The notes below the pieces were generated by a model. It did no database searches. It was not told the DNA's origin and saw nothing but the letters and a program-made list of their open reading frames with translations. A DNA stretch of 64,000 nucleotides from Streptomyces olivochromogenes (GTDB lineage: Bacteria; Actinomycetota; Actinomycetes; Streptomycetales; Streptomycetaceae), in the NCBI RefSeq assembly GCF_021538895.1, contig NZ_JADDRL010000012.1, forward strand, positions 1-64,000, in the 5' to 3' direction. The stretch's first letter is position 1; every line of letters begins with the position of its first letter. The position numbers and the translations under genes were made by a program. Of this stretch, positions 26,927 to 34,035 are shown in pieces.

Positions 26927-26955
26927 GCTGCCTGGGTGCGCCATGCCCAGGCAGC
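26927..26955. promoter_or_regulatory. 10-bp inverted repeat with 9-nt spacer, candidate MmyB-like operator
   Basis: GCTGCCTGGG (26927-26936), nine bases, CCCAGGCAGC (26946-26955): a perfect dyad in the 140-bp gap between the divergent regulator (start 26898) and SDR (start 27039). It is well placed to control both genes. Confidence 0.65.
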
Positions 26956-27038
26956 GGCCGTCCTGGTGACCGCCCGTGCCGCCGTTGAACGCTTGCCTCG
27001 ACACACGGCAACCGCCGCGGATCTAGGGAGAGTTCACG

Positions 27039-27773
27039 ATGACGGAGCACACCAGGGTGGTGCTGATCACCGGCGCGAGCAGCGGCATCGGCGCGGCCGG
27101 CGCCCGCCGGCTCGCGGCCGACGGGCACCGGGTCGTCCTCGGCGCCCGCCGCACCGACCGCCTGGAACACCTGGTCAAGGAGATCCACGCGGCGGGCGGC
27201 ACCGCCATGTTCCGCAGCCTGGACGTCACCGACGCTGCCGACGTGCACGCCTTCGTCGCCGCCGCGCGCGCCGCGTACGGCCGGGTCGACGTCCTCGTCA
27301 ACAACGCGGGCATCATGCCCCTGTCCCGCCTCGACGCCGGACGGACCGACGAGTGGGACCGCATGATCGACGTCAACCTGCGCGGGGTGCTGCACGGCAT
27401 CGCCGCCGTGCTGCCGGTCATGCGGGAGCAGGGCGGCGGGCACGTGGTGAACATCGCCTCCGTCGGCGCGTACGAGGTGTCGCCCACCGCGGTCGTCTAC
27501 TGCGCCACGAAGTTCGCGGTGCGCGCCCTGTCCGAGGGGCTGCGGCAGGAGTCCGACGGAAGCGTGCGGGTCACCGTCGTCTCGCCCGGCGTGACCGACT
27601 CCGAACTCGTCGACCACCTCGCCGATCCCGAGGCCCGCGCCCTCATGCGGACCTATCGCGCCGTCTCCCTGCCGGCCGAGACGATCGCCGACGCCATCGC
27701 GTACGCCGTCGCCCAGCCGCCGGAGGTCGACGTCAACGAGATCGTCGTACGCCCGGCCGCCGGCGCCCAGTGA
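27039..27773 (+). CDS. SDR family NAD(P)-dependent oxidoreductase
   Basis: A 244-residue classical SDR with a clear ribosome binding site (agggag). The cofactor motif is TGASSGIG, the structural motif NNAG, the catalytic Ser lies in NIASVGA, and YCATKFAV gives the Tyr and Lys. The R after the second strand (GARRTDRLEHL) suggests NADP preference. It is divergent from the MmyB-like regulator and probably its target. Its relative at 60084 (258 aa) has the same motif layout, including an Arg-Arg-x-Asp-Arg-Leu string. Confidence 0.87.
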   Translation: MTEHTRVVLITGASSGIGAAGARRLAADGHRVVLGARRTDRLEHLVKEIHAAGGTAMFRSLDVTDAADVHAFVAAARAAYGRVDVLVNNAGIMPLSRLDAGRTDEWDRMIDVNLRGVLHGIAAVLPVMREQGGGHVVNIASVGAYEVSPTAVVYCATKFAVRALSEGLRQESDGSVRVTVVSPGVTDSELVDHLADPEARALMRTYRAVSLPAETIADAIAYAVAQPPEVDVNEIVVRPAAGAQ

Positions 27774-27926
27774 GGAGGCTCTCGCAGGTGAGCCACACGG
27801 GTGTGCAACTCGGTTCCAGCACACCGTCCGTACCGGTCTCGAGAGGGGCGTAGACGGGGCCCCGGGAGCAACTACACTGCCGCGAAGTCGCGAGGCGACA
27901 CAGCAACTGGCCGGAAAGGAGAGGTC

Positions 27927-28919
27927 ATGGCAACGGGGGGATGGGGTCCCGGACCCGGCGCGGGGCAACCGGGCGGCAACCCTTACGGTCCGGACAACGG
28001 CGGCAACCCCTACGGTCCGCCCGCCCCGAACCCGTACCCGAACCAGAATCCTTACGCGCATCAGAACCCGTACCCGCATCAGAACCCGTACCCGAACGCG
28101 AACCCGTACCCGTACGGCCCGCAGCCCGGCGCGCCCGTTCCGGTCGCGCGCCGGCGCAGTTGCCTGTGGTACATCTCGCCGGCCTTCCTCGTGGTCGCCA
28201 TCCTCCGGTCCGCACACCGCGTGGCCACCAAGCTCTTCGTGTACGAGAGCGGGGACCGGATAGTCGACCGCACCGTGGACCGTGTCCAGGTGGTTCGCAC
28301 CGTGCTCGGTGTGCTGGCCACCCTCGCGCTGATCCTGGTCTACGGCGTGGAGAAGGACCGCTGGGGGAACGCGGCGGAGGACGGCCTAGGTAACGCGTTG
28401 GCCACGCCGCTCATCCTGATCGTCACCGGGCCGCTGGTCATCCTGGGATTCATCCTCTACGCGCCCCCGCATCTGCGCCCGCACCTGCGGTCCCGGCTGG
28501 GCGCCCCGCTCAAGGCCGTCGGCTGGTACGTGCTGACCCTGGTCGTCCTGGCCGTGACCCTTTACGCAGTCAGCGTCTTCATCAAACAGGAGGACCGGCC
28601 GCACTGGCAGCAGGTCGCGCTCGCCGTCATCGCGATGGTCGCCATCTTCTGGGGGCTGCCCTTCCTCTTCCTGGCGTCGCTGTACTCCGCGCGCAGCGCC
28701 TTCAACACCGCCCATGTCCACCCGATGCTGCCGCCCGTGGTCACCGGCGTCCTGGTGTGGGTGCTCGCCCTCTTCAGCCTGATCGGCGACGGCCTGCCGG
28801 CGGGCCCGCCGGTGGCCCAGTTCTGCTCACTGTTCGGCGGGCCGCTGTCGGTGACCGCGGTCTCGGCGTGGGAGATGCGGCGCCTGCGCACCCGCTTCGG
28901 CGTCACCGTCCGGGGCTGA
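27927..28919 (+). CDS. membrane protein with N-terminal NPY-type repeats
   Basis: 330 residues from ATG 27927, preceded by aaaggagag. Residues about 15-75 are a low-complexity tail in which NPY recurs seven or more times with short Gln/His/Pro/Gly spacers (GGNPYG, then NQNPYAHQNPYPHQNPYP). At least five hydrophobic helices follow (for example LYISPAFLVVAI-like near residue 85, TVLGVLATLALILVYG, VLTLVVLAVTLYAVSVF). The tail is predicted to be disordered and cytoplasmic. No known domain is recognisable. Confidence 0.75.
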   Translation: MATGGWGPGPGAGQPGGNPYGPDNGGNPYGPPAPNPYPNQNPYAHQNPYPHQNPYPNANPYPYGPQPGAPVPVARRRSCLWYISPAFLVVAILRSAHRVATKLFVYESGDRIVDRTVDRVQVVRTVLGVLATLALILVYGVEKDRWGNAAEDGLGNALATPLILIVTGPLVILGFILYAPPHLRPHLRSRLGAPLKAVGWYVLTLVVLAVTLYAVSVFIKQEDRPHWQQVALAVIAMVAIFWGLPFLFLASLYSARSAFNTAHVHPMLPPVVTGVLVWVLALFSLIGDGLPAGPPVAQFCSLFGGPLSVTAVSAWEMRRLRTRFGVTVRG

Positions 28920-28932
28920 GGCCTCATGCCGA

Positions 28933-28960
28933 CGCGGGGCCGACGGCGGTCGGCCCCGCG
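28933..28960. terminator. 12-bp hairpin between convergent genes
   Basis: Positions 28933-28944 pair perfectly with 28949-28960 around a GGCG loop. It lies between the NPY-repeat membrane protein gene (+) and the phosphoesterase gene (-) and can serve as a bidirectional terminator. Confidence 0.7.
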
Positions 28961-28975
28961 CTGCGGTGACGTGGT

Positions 28976-31669
28976 TCAGTCGTCGTCGTCCGCGACGGGC
29001 GCGGCGTCCGCGCCGGGGACCTGACCGGGCAGCAGCACCTTCTTGTCACCCGGGTAGGGCCGGGCGAAGTTGTTCGAGGAGTACCAGATGTCCCGGTTCT
29101 CCTGCGCCATGTTCACCATGTCCTCCCGGGTGAAGTCCTGCTTGGCCGACCACTCGGCCCAGGCCCTCGCCGTCGCGCCGGTGGTCTGTGCGGGCTGCGG
29201 GTTCGTGGTGGTCAGCGGGATCTCGTTGGGCAGGTAGGTGTACGGCGCGTACGCGGGCCGGTCGGTGAACGCGTCGTACATCGGCTCGGCCGTCATGTCC
29301 TGCTGGTTCATCGGCGGCAGACCGAGGATCTGCTCGATGGTCCGCATGACGTTCAGCTGGCTGTAGTACGTGTGCACCACCTTGCCGCGTGCCGCGTACG
29401 GGCTGATCACGAGCGTCGGGTTGCGGTGCCCGTCGACGTGGTCGACGCCGTTCTGCGAGTCGTCCTCCAGGACGAAGATCGCGGTGCTCTTCCAGTCCTT
29501 GCTGTGGGAGATGGTGTCGACGACGCGGCCGAGTGCCAGGTCGTTGTCGGCGACCTGCGCGGACGGAGTGATGGCGCCGGGCGCGGTGCCCGAGGTGTGG
29601 TCGTCCATCAGCCACATCATGTTGAGCGCGGGCAGGTTGCCGTCCTTCTCGTACCGGCCGAACACCGGCTTGAACAGGTCGGCCCGGTACTGGTCGGGGA
29701 TGTTCAGGTCGAAGTTCGGGAAGTTCGGCTGCGTGATCTTCGCCAGGGACGGGATGTCCGTCTTCGGCTGGTAGGCGCCCACCGGGTAGTTGAGCGGGCC
29801 GTCGGCCCTGCCCTCCATGACCTGCGCGTCGTGGTACCACTTGGGCCAGCTGCCGGCGGGCGTGCCCTTGCCGCTCGCGTCGACGTAACGGTCGATCTGC
29901 TCGCCCCAGTTGGTGACGGACCTGCCGTGGGCGAGCGCGTTGTCCCAGATCCAGCCGGACTTCACGTCGCTCAGCGGGTCGCCGGTCTGGTACGAGCGCG
30001 TGTAGTTGCCGTACATCTGCTGCAGGTAGTTGTTGACGAACGCCTGGTTCAGCCAGTGGTGGCCCTCGGCGGAGTTGGTGCCGTCCGAGTACAGGTTGTC
30101 GATCAGCGGGTACGCGCCCGCCAGCGCATGGGTGTTGGGGGTGATGTGCTTGCCGAACTGGGTCAGGCTCGGATCGCCGTTGCCGCGCGGGTCGTCGCCG
30201 AGCACCTGGTCGTAGGTGCGGTTCTCCTTGACGATCAGGAACACGTGCTTGATCTTCGACGGGTCGCCGACGTGCAGCGGGACGGCGACCGGCGCGGCCT
30301 TGCCGCTGCCCGCCCGGTTGCGCCGGCGCAACCCGTTCCACTGGTTGTTCCTGAAGACCTGCTCGGTGTACTTCCGCATCTGCGGCGCGGTCGGCGGGGC
30401 GATGGTCTGCACGGTGCCGACGAAGTTGTAACCCAGGTGCGAGGTGGCGGGGTTGGTGCCGCTGCCCTGGTTGACGGTGCCGTTCGGGCCGACCGAGCCG
30501 AGGCCCTGCTCGCTGGCCACCACCAGCCGGTCGAGCTTCTTGTCCGTGGCCAGTCCAGTGGGGAACATCCCGGTCGGGATCAGGCCCTCGAAGGAGGGCA
30601 GGGTGTAGGCGTCCTTGAACTCGTAGACGGCCACGGCGTTGTCGCGGCCCAGGCTGACGGCCAGGTGGGTCGCGTCGAGCATCGTCAGGCCGTTGGGCTG
30701 GGCGCCGAACGGCGCGCCGGGTGCCGGGTTGGCGGCGAAGGTGCGGCCGAGTCGCTGCTGGGCGGTGTCGATGGTGGTGACCGAGTCGTCGTCGGTGTTC
30801 GCCACGAGCAGGTTGCTGCCGACGGCGAGCAACGCGCTGGGTTCCAGGCCCACCTTGAAGGTCTTGACCTGCTGACCGGAGGCCAGGTCGACCTCGGACA
30901 CCGTGCCCGTGGAGGGGACGGCGTCGTCGTTGTCGGTGACGATGTCGGTGCCGTAGGAGTCGTCGGTGCGGTCACCGGGCTGGGCCGGGCGGCCGCCCTG
31001 GTTGCTCACGTACGCCTTGCCGTCGATGACGACGACGCTGTTGGGCACGTTGCCGACCGGGATCTGCCGGGTGAGCGTATTGGTCGTGGTGTCGACCACG
31101 CCCAGGGTGTTGTTGGCGCTCAGGGTGACCAGCAGGTCGGTGCCGTTCGGCGCGAACGTCAGTCCGGCGGGGACGGCCTGACGGCCGCTCACGCCCGGCA
31201 GCTTGAGGGTCAGCGGATGGGACAGGGTGCCGTCCGCCGCGACGTCGTACCGCAGGAGGTTGCCGGGCTGTGCGGCCCACAGGTGCGTGCCGTCGGGGGA
31301 GTAGACGATGCCCCCGTCGGAGATCCTGCCGCTGCCCACCTGCTGGAGCACCTTGTGCCCGACGAGATCGAAGACGGTGACGACGCCGGTCGTGGCGCCG
31401 CCGGTGTTGAGGCTGACGGCCGTCCTGCCGTCGGGGTTCAGGGCCAGCCCGAAGGGGCGGCCGTTCTGCTTGATGACGTCGCCGGCGGGCGTGACGAACT
31501 GGTTGTTGTGCGTCAGGTACGACCCGTCGGCCTGCTCGCCCACGACTTTGTCGCCCAGCGGGGTGTTGCCGAAGCCTCCCGCGGCGTAGGTGATGCCCGC
31601 GGTGGTCGCTGCCAGCGAGAGCGTGGCGGTCACGACGACGGTCCGCTTGGCCATTCTCGGTCTGCGCAT
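28976..31669 (-). CDS. secreted bifunctional YncE-type beta-propeller / phosphoesterase protein
   Basis: 897 residues. ATG 31669 follows a perfect ggaggaag. An N-terminal signal (KRTVVVTATLSLAATTAGITYA) indicates export. Residues about 35-430 form a YncE-like seven-bladed propeller (repeated PDG/PNG strand motifs such as LALNPDGRTAVSLN and FAPNGTDLLVTLS). Residues about 465-860 form a phosphoesterase/alkaline-phosphatase-superfamily domain (KHVFLIVKENRTYDQVLGDD, LYSDGTNSAEGHHWLNQAF, FVLEDDSQNGVDHVDGHRNP). The latter resembles phospholipase C/acid phosphatase catalytic folds. It probably releases phosphate from extracellular substrates; the substrate is unknown. Confidence 0.87.
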   Translation of the reverse strand: MRRPRMAKRTVVVTATLSLAATTAGITYAAGGFGNTPLGDKVVGEQADGSYLTHNNQFVTPAGDVIKQNGRPFGLALNPDGRTAVSLNTGGATTGVVTVFDLVGHKVLQQVGSGRISDGGIVYSPDGTHLWAAQPGNLLRYDVAADGTLSHPLTLKLPGVSGRQAVPAGLTFAPNGTDLLVTLSANNTLGVVDTTTNTLTRQIPVGNVPNSVVVIDGKAYVSNQGGRPAQPGDRTDDSYGTDIVTDNDDAVPSTGTVSEVDLASGQQVKTFKVGLEPSALLAVGSNLLVANTDDDSVTTIDTAQQRLGRTFAANPAPGAPFGAQPNGLTMLDATHLAVSLGRDNAVAVYEFKDAYTLPSFEGLIPTGMFPTGLATDKKLDRLVVASEQGLGSVGPNGTVNQGSGTNPATSHLGYNFVGTVQTIAPPTAPQMRKYTEQVFRNNQWNGLRRRNRAGSGKAAPVAVPLHVGDPSKIKHVFLIVKENRTYDQVLGDDPRGNGDPSLTQFGKHITPNTHALAGAYPLIDNLYSDGTNSAEGHHWLNQAFVNNYLQQMYGNYTRSYQTGDPLSDVKSGWIWDNALAHGRSVTNWGEQIDRYVDASGKGTPAGSWPKWYHDAQVMEGRADGPLNYPVGAYQPKTDIPSLAKITQPNFPNFDLNIPDQYRADLFKPVFGRYEKDGNLPALNMMWLMDDHTSGTAPGAITPSAQVADNDLALGRVVDTISHSKDWKSTAIFVLEDDSQNGVDHVDGHRNPTLVISPYAARGKVVHTYYSQLNVMRTIEQILGLPPMNQQDMTAEPMYDAFTDRPAYAPYTYLPNEIPLTTTNPQPAQTTGATARAWAEWSAKQDFTREDMVNMAQENRDIWYSSNNFARPYPGDKKVLLPGQVPGADAAPVADDDD

Positions 31670-32119
31670 GGATTCTTCCTCCGTCGGAGCCGGCTACCGG
31701 TCACTGAGTCGGAACCGGCGTGGCGGGGAAGAAGTTGGTGCCGTGCGAAGAAGAATCCCCGACGGCTGCGTGTACGGCACACGAATATCTGTGAGGCCGC
31801 TGAGAGGCGCCTTTGCCTTTCCTTGAATGGAGGATCGGTGAAAGAGCGCCGGTGAATCTCGCGAGTCGGGATGGTGGCACTCCGTCAGGGGCGGGAGCGC
31901 GCTCCAAGCTTGGGGGACATGGCAGTCGATGTCTCGTCATGTCCGCCCGTGCTGGACCTGAACGTCGTGGAACGGCCGGATGCAATGCCGGTGAACGCGG
32001 AACAGGCCGCGAGGGCAAGGCTTTACGGCATTATGGACCGAGCCGGAAATGCGTTTGGGAATGCGGTCCAGTGTGCCAACAACTCGCCAAGAAAAGGGGG
32101 ATCTTCACAAACGCCCGGC
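31670..32119. other. 450-bp gap without a confident gene
   Basis: Between the phosphoesterase start and the lipoprotein stop. It holds the phosphoesterase promoter region and a stretch with lower GC and poor codon bias. A frame from ATG 31921 begins MAVDVSSCPPVLDLNVVERP and reads plausibly for about 60 codons. It then runs on antisense through the lipoprotein gene, so I do not call it. No repeat or RNA gene is visible. Confidence 0.5.
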
Positions 32120-32575
32120 TCACTCCCAGCTGGACGGGCCGGCCTCGCACATGCCCTTCGCGTTCACCACGTAAATGATGTCCCGGCTTCCCACGCTGCC
32201 CGGCTCGGTGGGGGTGGGGGTGATGACGGGACACGTCGACCGCACGCCGTGGACGACGACGCGGTACGTCACCGGCCAGTCCCGCTTCTCCCGCCAGCCG
32301 ACGTACATGCCGCTGTCGTCCGACGACGAGGGGGTGTCGTTGCCCTCAATCAGCATCCCCTGCTTGCCGCACACCGGGCAGTCGAGCACACGGGCGTCCC
32401 AGGCCGAGTGGTTGACCAATCTGACCTCCCGGCCCTCGTCGGTGTTGCCCGACGTGCCGCAGCCGGTCAGCGGCAGTCCGGCCACCGCGGCGAGGAGCAC
32501 CAGGCTCCGGCGCGCCCGGCTTCCGCGGGAGCCGATGGAGGACGGGGTCCGGCCGGTGCGTGGCGTGTTTCTCAT
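32120..32575 (-). CDS. small secreted lipoprotein
   Basis: 151 residues from ATG 32575. A Sec/lipoprotein signal with a basic region and hydrophobic core ends in the lipobox LTGC (LVLLAAVAGLPLTGCGTSGN), so the mature protein would be tethered by Cys outside the membrane. The body contains CPVCGKQGMLIEGNDTP and two later Cys, suggesting disulfides, and ends IIYVVNAKGMCEAGPSSWE. No family recognised. Divergent from the S1 protease gene; the roughly 200-bp gap holds the protease promoter and a palindrome. Confidence 0.75.
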   Translation of the reverse strand: MRNTPRTGRTPSSIGSRGSRARRSLVLLAAVAGLPLTGCGTSGNTDEGREVRLVNHSAWDARVLDCPVCGKQGMLIEGNDTPSSSDDSGMYVGWREKRDWPVTYRVVVHGVRSTCPVITPTPTEPGSVGSRDIIYVVNAKGMCEAGPSSWE

Positions 32576-32669
32576 GTGCTGCTCTCTGGTGCGGTGGTGC
32601 GTCATGGCGAAGCCCCGCAGGTCACGGTCTGTGCGTCCGGCGAGGCCCGCACCCATTCTCGCATTGGCA

Positions 32670-32698
32670 TGGACCTGGCGGTGGCGGCTCGCTATGCT
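32670..32698 (+). promoter_or_regulatory. candidate promoter of S1 protease gene
   Basis: TGGACC (32670-32675) and TATGCT (32693-32698) are separated by 17 bp, each matching four of six consensus bases. A perfect 12-bp palindrome begins 17 bp downstream of the -10. Confidence 0.35.
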
Positions 32699-32714
32699 CT
32701 GCCCCGCCACGAGT

Positions 32715-32726
32715 GAGAGCGCTCTC
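32715..32726. promoter_or_regulatory. 12-bp palindrome, LacI-type operator candidate
   Basis: GAGAGCGCTCTC is a perfect palindrome 50 bp upstream of the protease start and just downstream of the candidate -10. The central CG and GAGCGCTC-like core resemble LacI-family operators that control glycoside hydrolases in Streptomyces (compare the CebR box with its GAGCGCTC core). The downstream GH2 glycosidase gene makes this plausible. Confidence 0.5.
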
Positions 32727-32776
32727 GGGAATCGGCTGTTCCACCCCCACCCCTGGAACGACGAAGGGCAACTCCG

Positions 32777-33949
32777 ATGAGACGCAAGAGACTTACGCAT
32801 GCCGTCCTGGCCGTACTCCTCACGCTCGGCGGCCTGAGCGCGGCGGGCGCGTTCCCCGCCTCGGCGAGCGTGTCCGCGGCGGACACCCCGCGTACCGCCT
32901 CCCCCAAGGCCGCCTCCGACGGCCTCCTGAGCGCCATGCAGAGGGACTTCGGCCTGACGCGAGCCCAGGCCGAGATCCGGCTCGCGGCCGAGCGGGCCGC
33001 CACGGCACTCGCTCCGAAGGCGCGCCGCACGGCCGGATCGGCCTACGCGGGCTCCTGGTTCGACCGCGCCGACGGCCGCCTGACGGTGGCTGTCACACCG
33101 GATGCGTCGGACGCCACGCGCCGGGCACTGCGCGCCGCCGGGGCCGAACTCCGCACGGTCCGGCACAGCGCACGGCAGCTGGACGCGGCCAAGACACGCC
33201 TCGACCGGCTGTCCGTCCCCTCGGGGGTGAGCGGCTGGCACGTCGATCCCGCGGCCAACACGGTCGTCGTCGACATCGTGCGCGACAAACGCTCTGACAA
33301 CGATGTCCGCACCTTCGTGTCCCGGGCCCGCCGCACCGGTCCCGTCACCGTCAGGACCGTCTCCGCGGCCCCGCGCACCTTCGCCGCGGGCACGGTCGGC
33401 GGCGACCCCTACTACACGGGCAACGTCCGCTGCTCCATCGGGTTCTCGGTGTACGGCGGGTTCGTCACCGCCGGGCACTGCGGCCGGCCGTTCGCCGCCG
33501 TCTACGGCTGGGACGGCTCCTACGTCGGCAACTTCCAGGGCTCCTCGTTCCCGGGCGACGACTACGCCTGGGTGAGCGTGGGCAGCGGCTGGTGGACCGT
33601 CCCGGTGGTGCTCGGCTGGGGCACGATCCCCGACCAGCTCGTGCGCGGCTCGGCCGTGGCACCCGTCGGCTCGTCCATCTGCCGGTCGGGATCGACCTCG
33701 CACTGGCACTGCGGCACGGTGCTCGCCACCAACGAGACCGTCAACTACAGCCAGGGCACGGTGTATCAGCTGACGAAGACCAGCGTGTGCGCCGAACCCG
33801 GCGACTCCGGCGGCTCGTTCATCAGCGGTGACCAGGCCCAGGGCGTCACCTCGGGCGGCTGGGGCAACTGCTCCGGCGGCGGCGAGACCTGGTTCCAGCC
33901 GATCAACGAGATCCTGAACCGCTACGGACTGACCCTGCACACGTACTGA
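32777..33949 (+). CDS. secreted S1-family serine protease, streptogrisin-like
   Basis: 390 residues. A Sec signal spans about 1-35 (THAVLAVLLTLGGLSAAGAFPASA). A propeptide of the alpha-lytic type (LTRAQAEIRLAAERAA onward) lies at about 45-205 and acts as an intramolecular chaperone. The mature chymotrypsin-like domain starts near residue 206 (VGGDPYYTGNVRCSIGF). The triad is His234 (TAGHCG), Asp262 (PGDDYAW) and Ser344 (EPGDSGGS), with paired Cys. The long propeptide places it with streptogrisin C/D-type enzymes. It is followed after a hairpin by a secreted GH2 glycosidase on the same strand. Confidence 0.92.
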   Translation: MRRKRLTHAVLAVLLTLGGLSAAGAFPASASVSAADTPRTASPKAASDGLLSAMQRDFGLTRAQAEIRLAAERAATALAPKARRTAGSAYAGSWFDRADGRLTVAVTPDASDATRRALRAAGAELRTVRHSARQLDAAKTRLDRLSVPSGVSGWHVDPAANTVVVDIVRDKRSDNDVRTFVSRARRTGPVTVRTVSAAPRTFAAGTVGGDPYYTGNVRCSIGFSVYGGFVTAGHCGRPFAAVYGWDGSYVGNFQGSSFPGDDYAWVSVGSGWWTVPVVLGWGTIPDQLVRGSAVAPVGSSICRSGSTSHWHCGTVLATNETVNYSQGTVYQLTKTSVCAEPGDSGGSFISGDQAQGVTSGGWGNCSGGGETWFQPINEILNRYGLTLHTY

Positions 33950-33966
33950 CCGCGCGCGGTCGCACC

Positions 33967-33998
33967 GTGGGGTTCCGCGCACGACGGCGGAGCCCCAC
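33967..33998. terminator. hairpin between protease and GH2 gene
   Basis: GTGGGG, two mismatched bases, CCGC (33967-33978) pairs with GCGG, two bases, CCCCAC (33987-33998) around an 8-nt loop, 18 bp after the protease stop. It may attenuate read-through into the GH2 gene. Confidence 0.5.
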
Positions 33999-34035
33999 CG
34001 GGGCGGCACGCCGCGCAGACCATGGAGCAGACAGC

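Noticed and set aside
28010..28115. Repeated segments in the NPY region considered as a CRISPR-like array
   Set aside because: The repeats are in frame, very short and encode NPY units within one protein; no conserved repeat-spacer structure.
31921..32716. Plus-strand frame starting MAVDVSSCPPV
   Set aside because: Only the first 60 codons look plausible; the rest is antisense to the lipoprotein gene, which has a lipobox and signal peptide.
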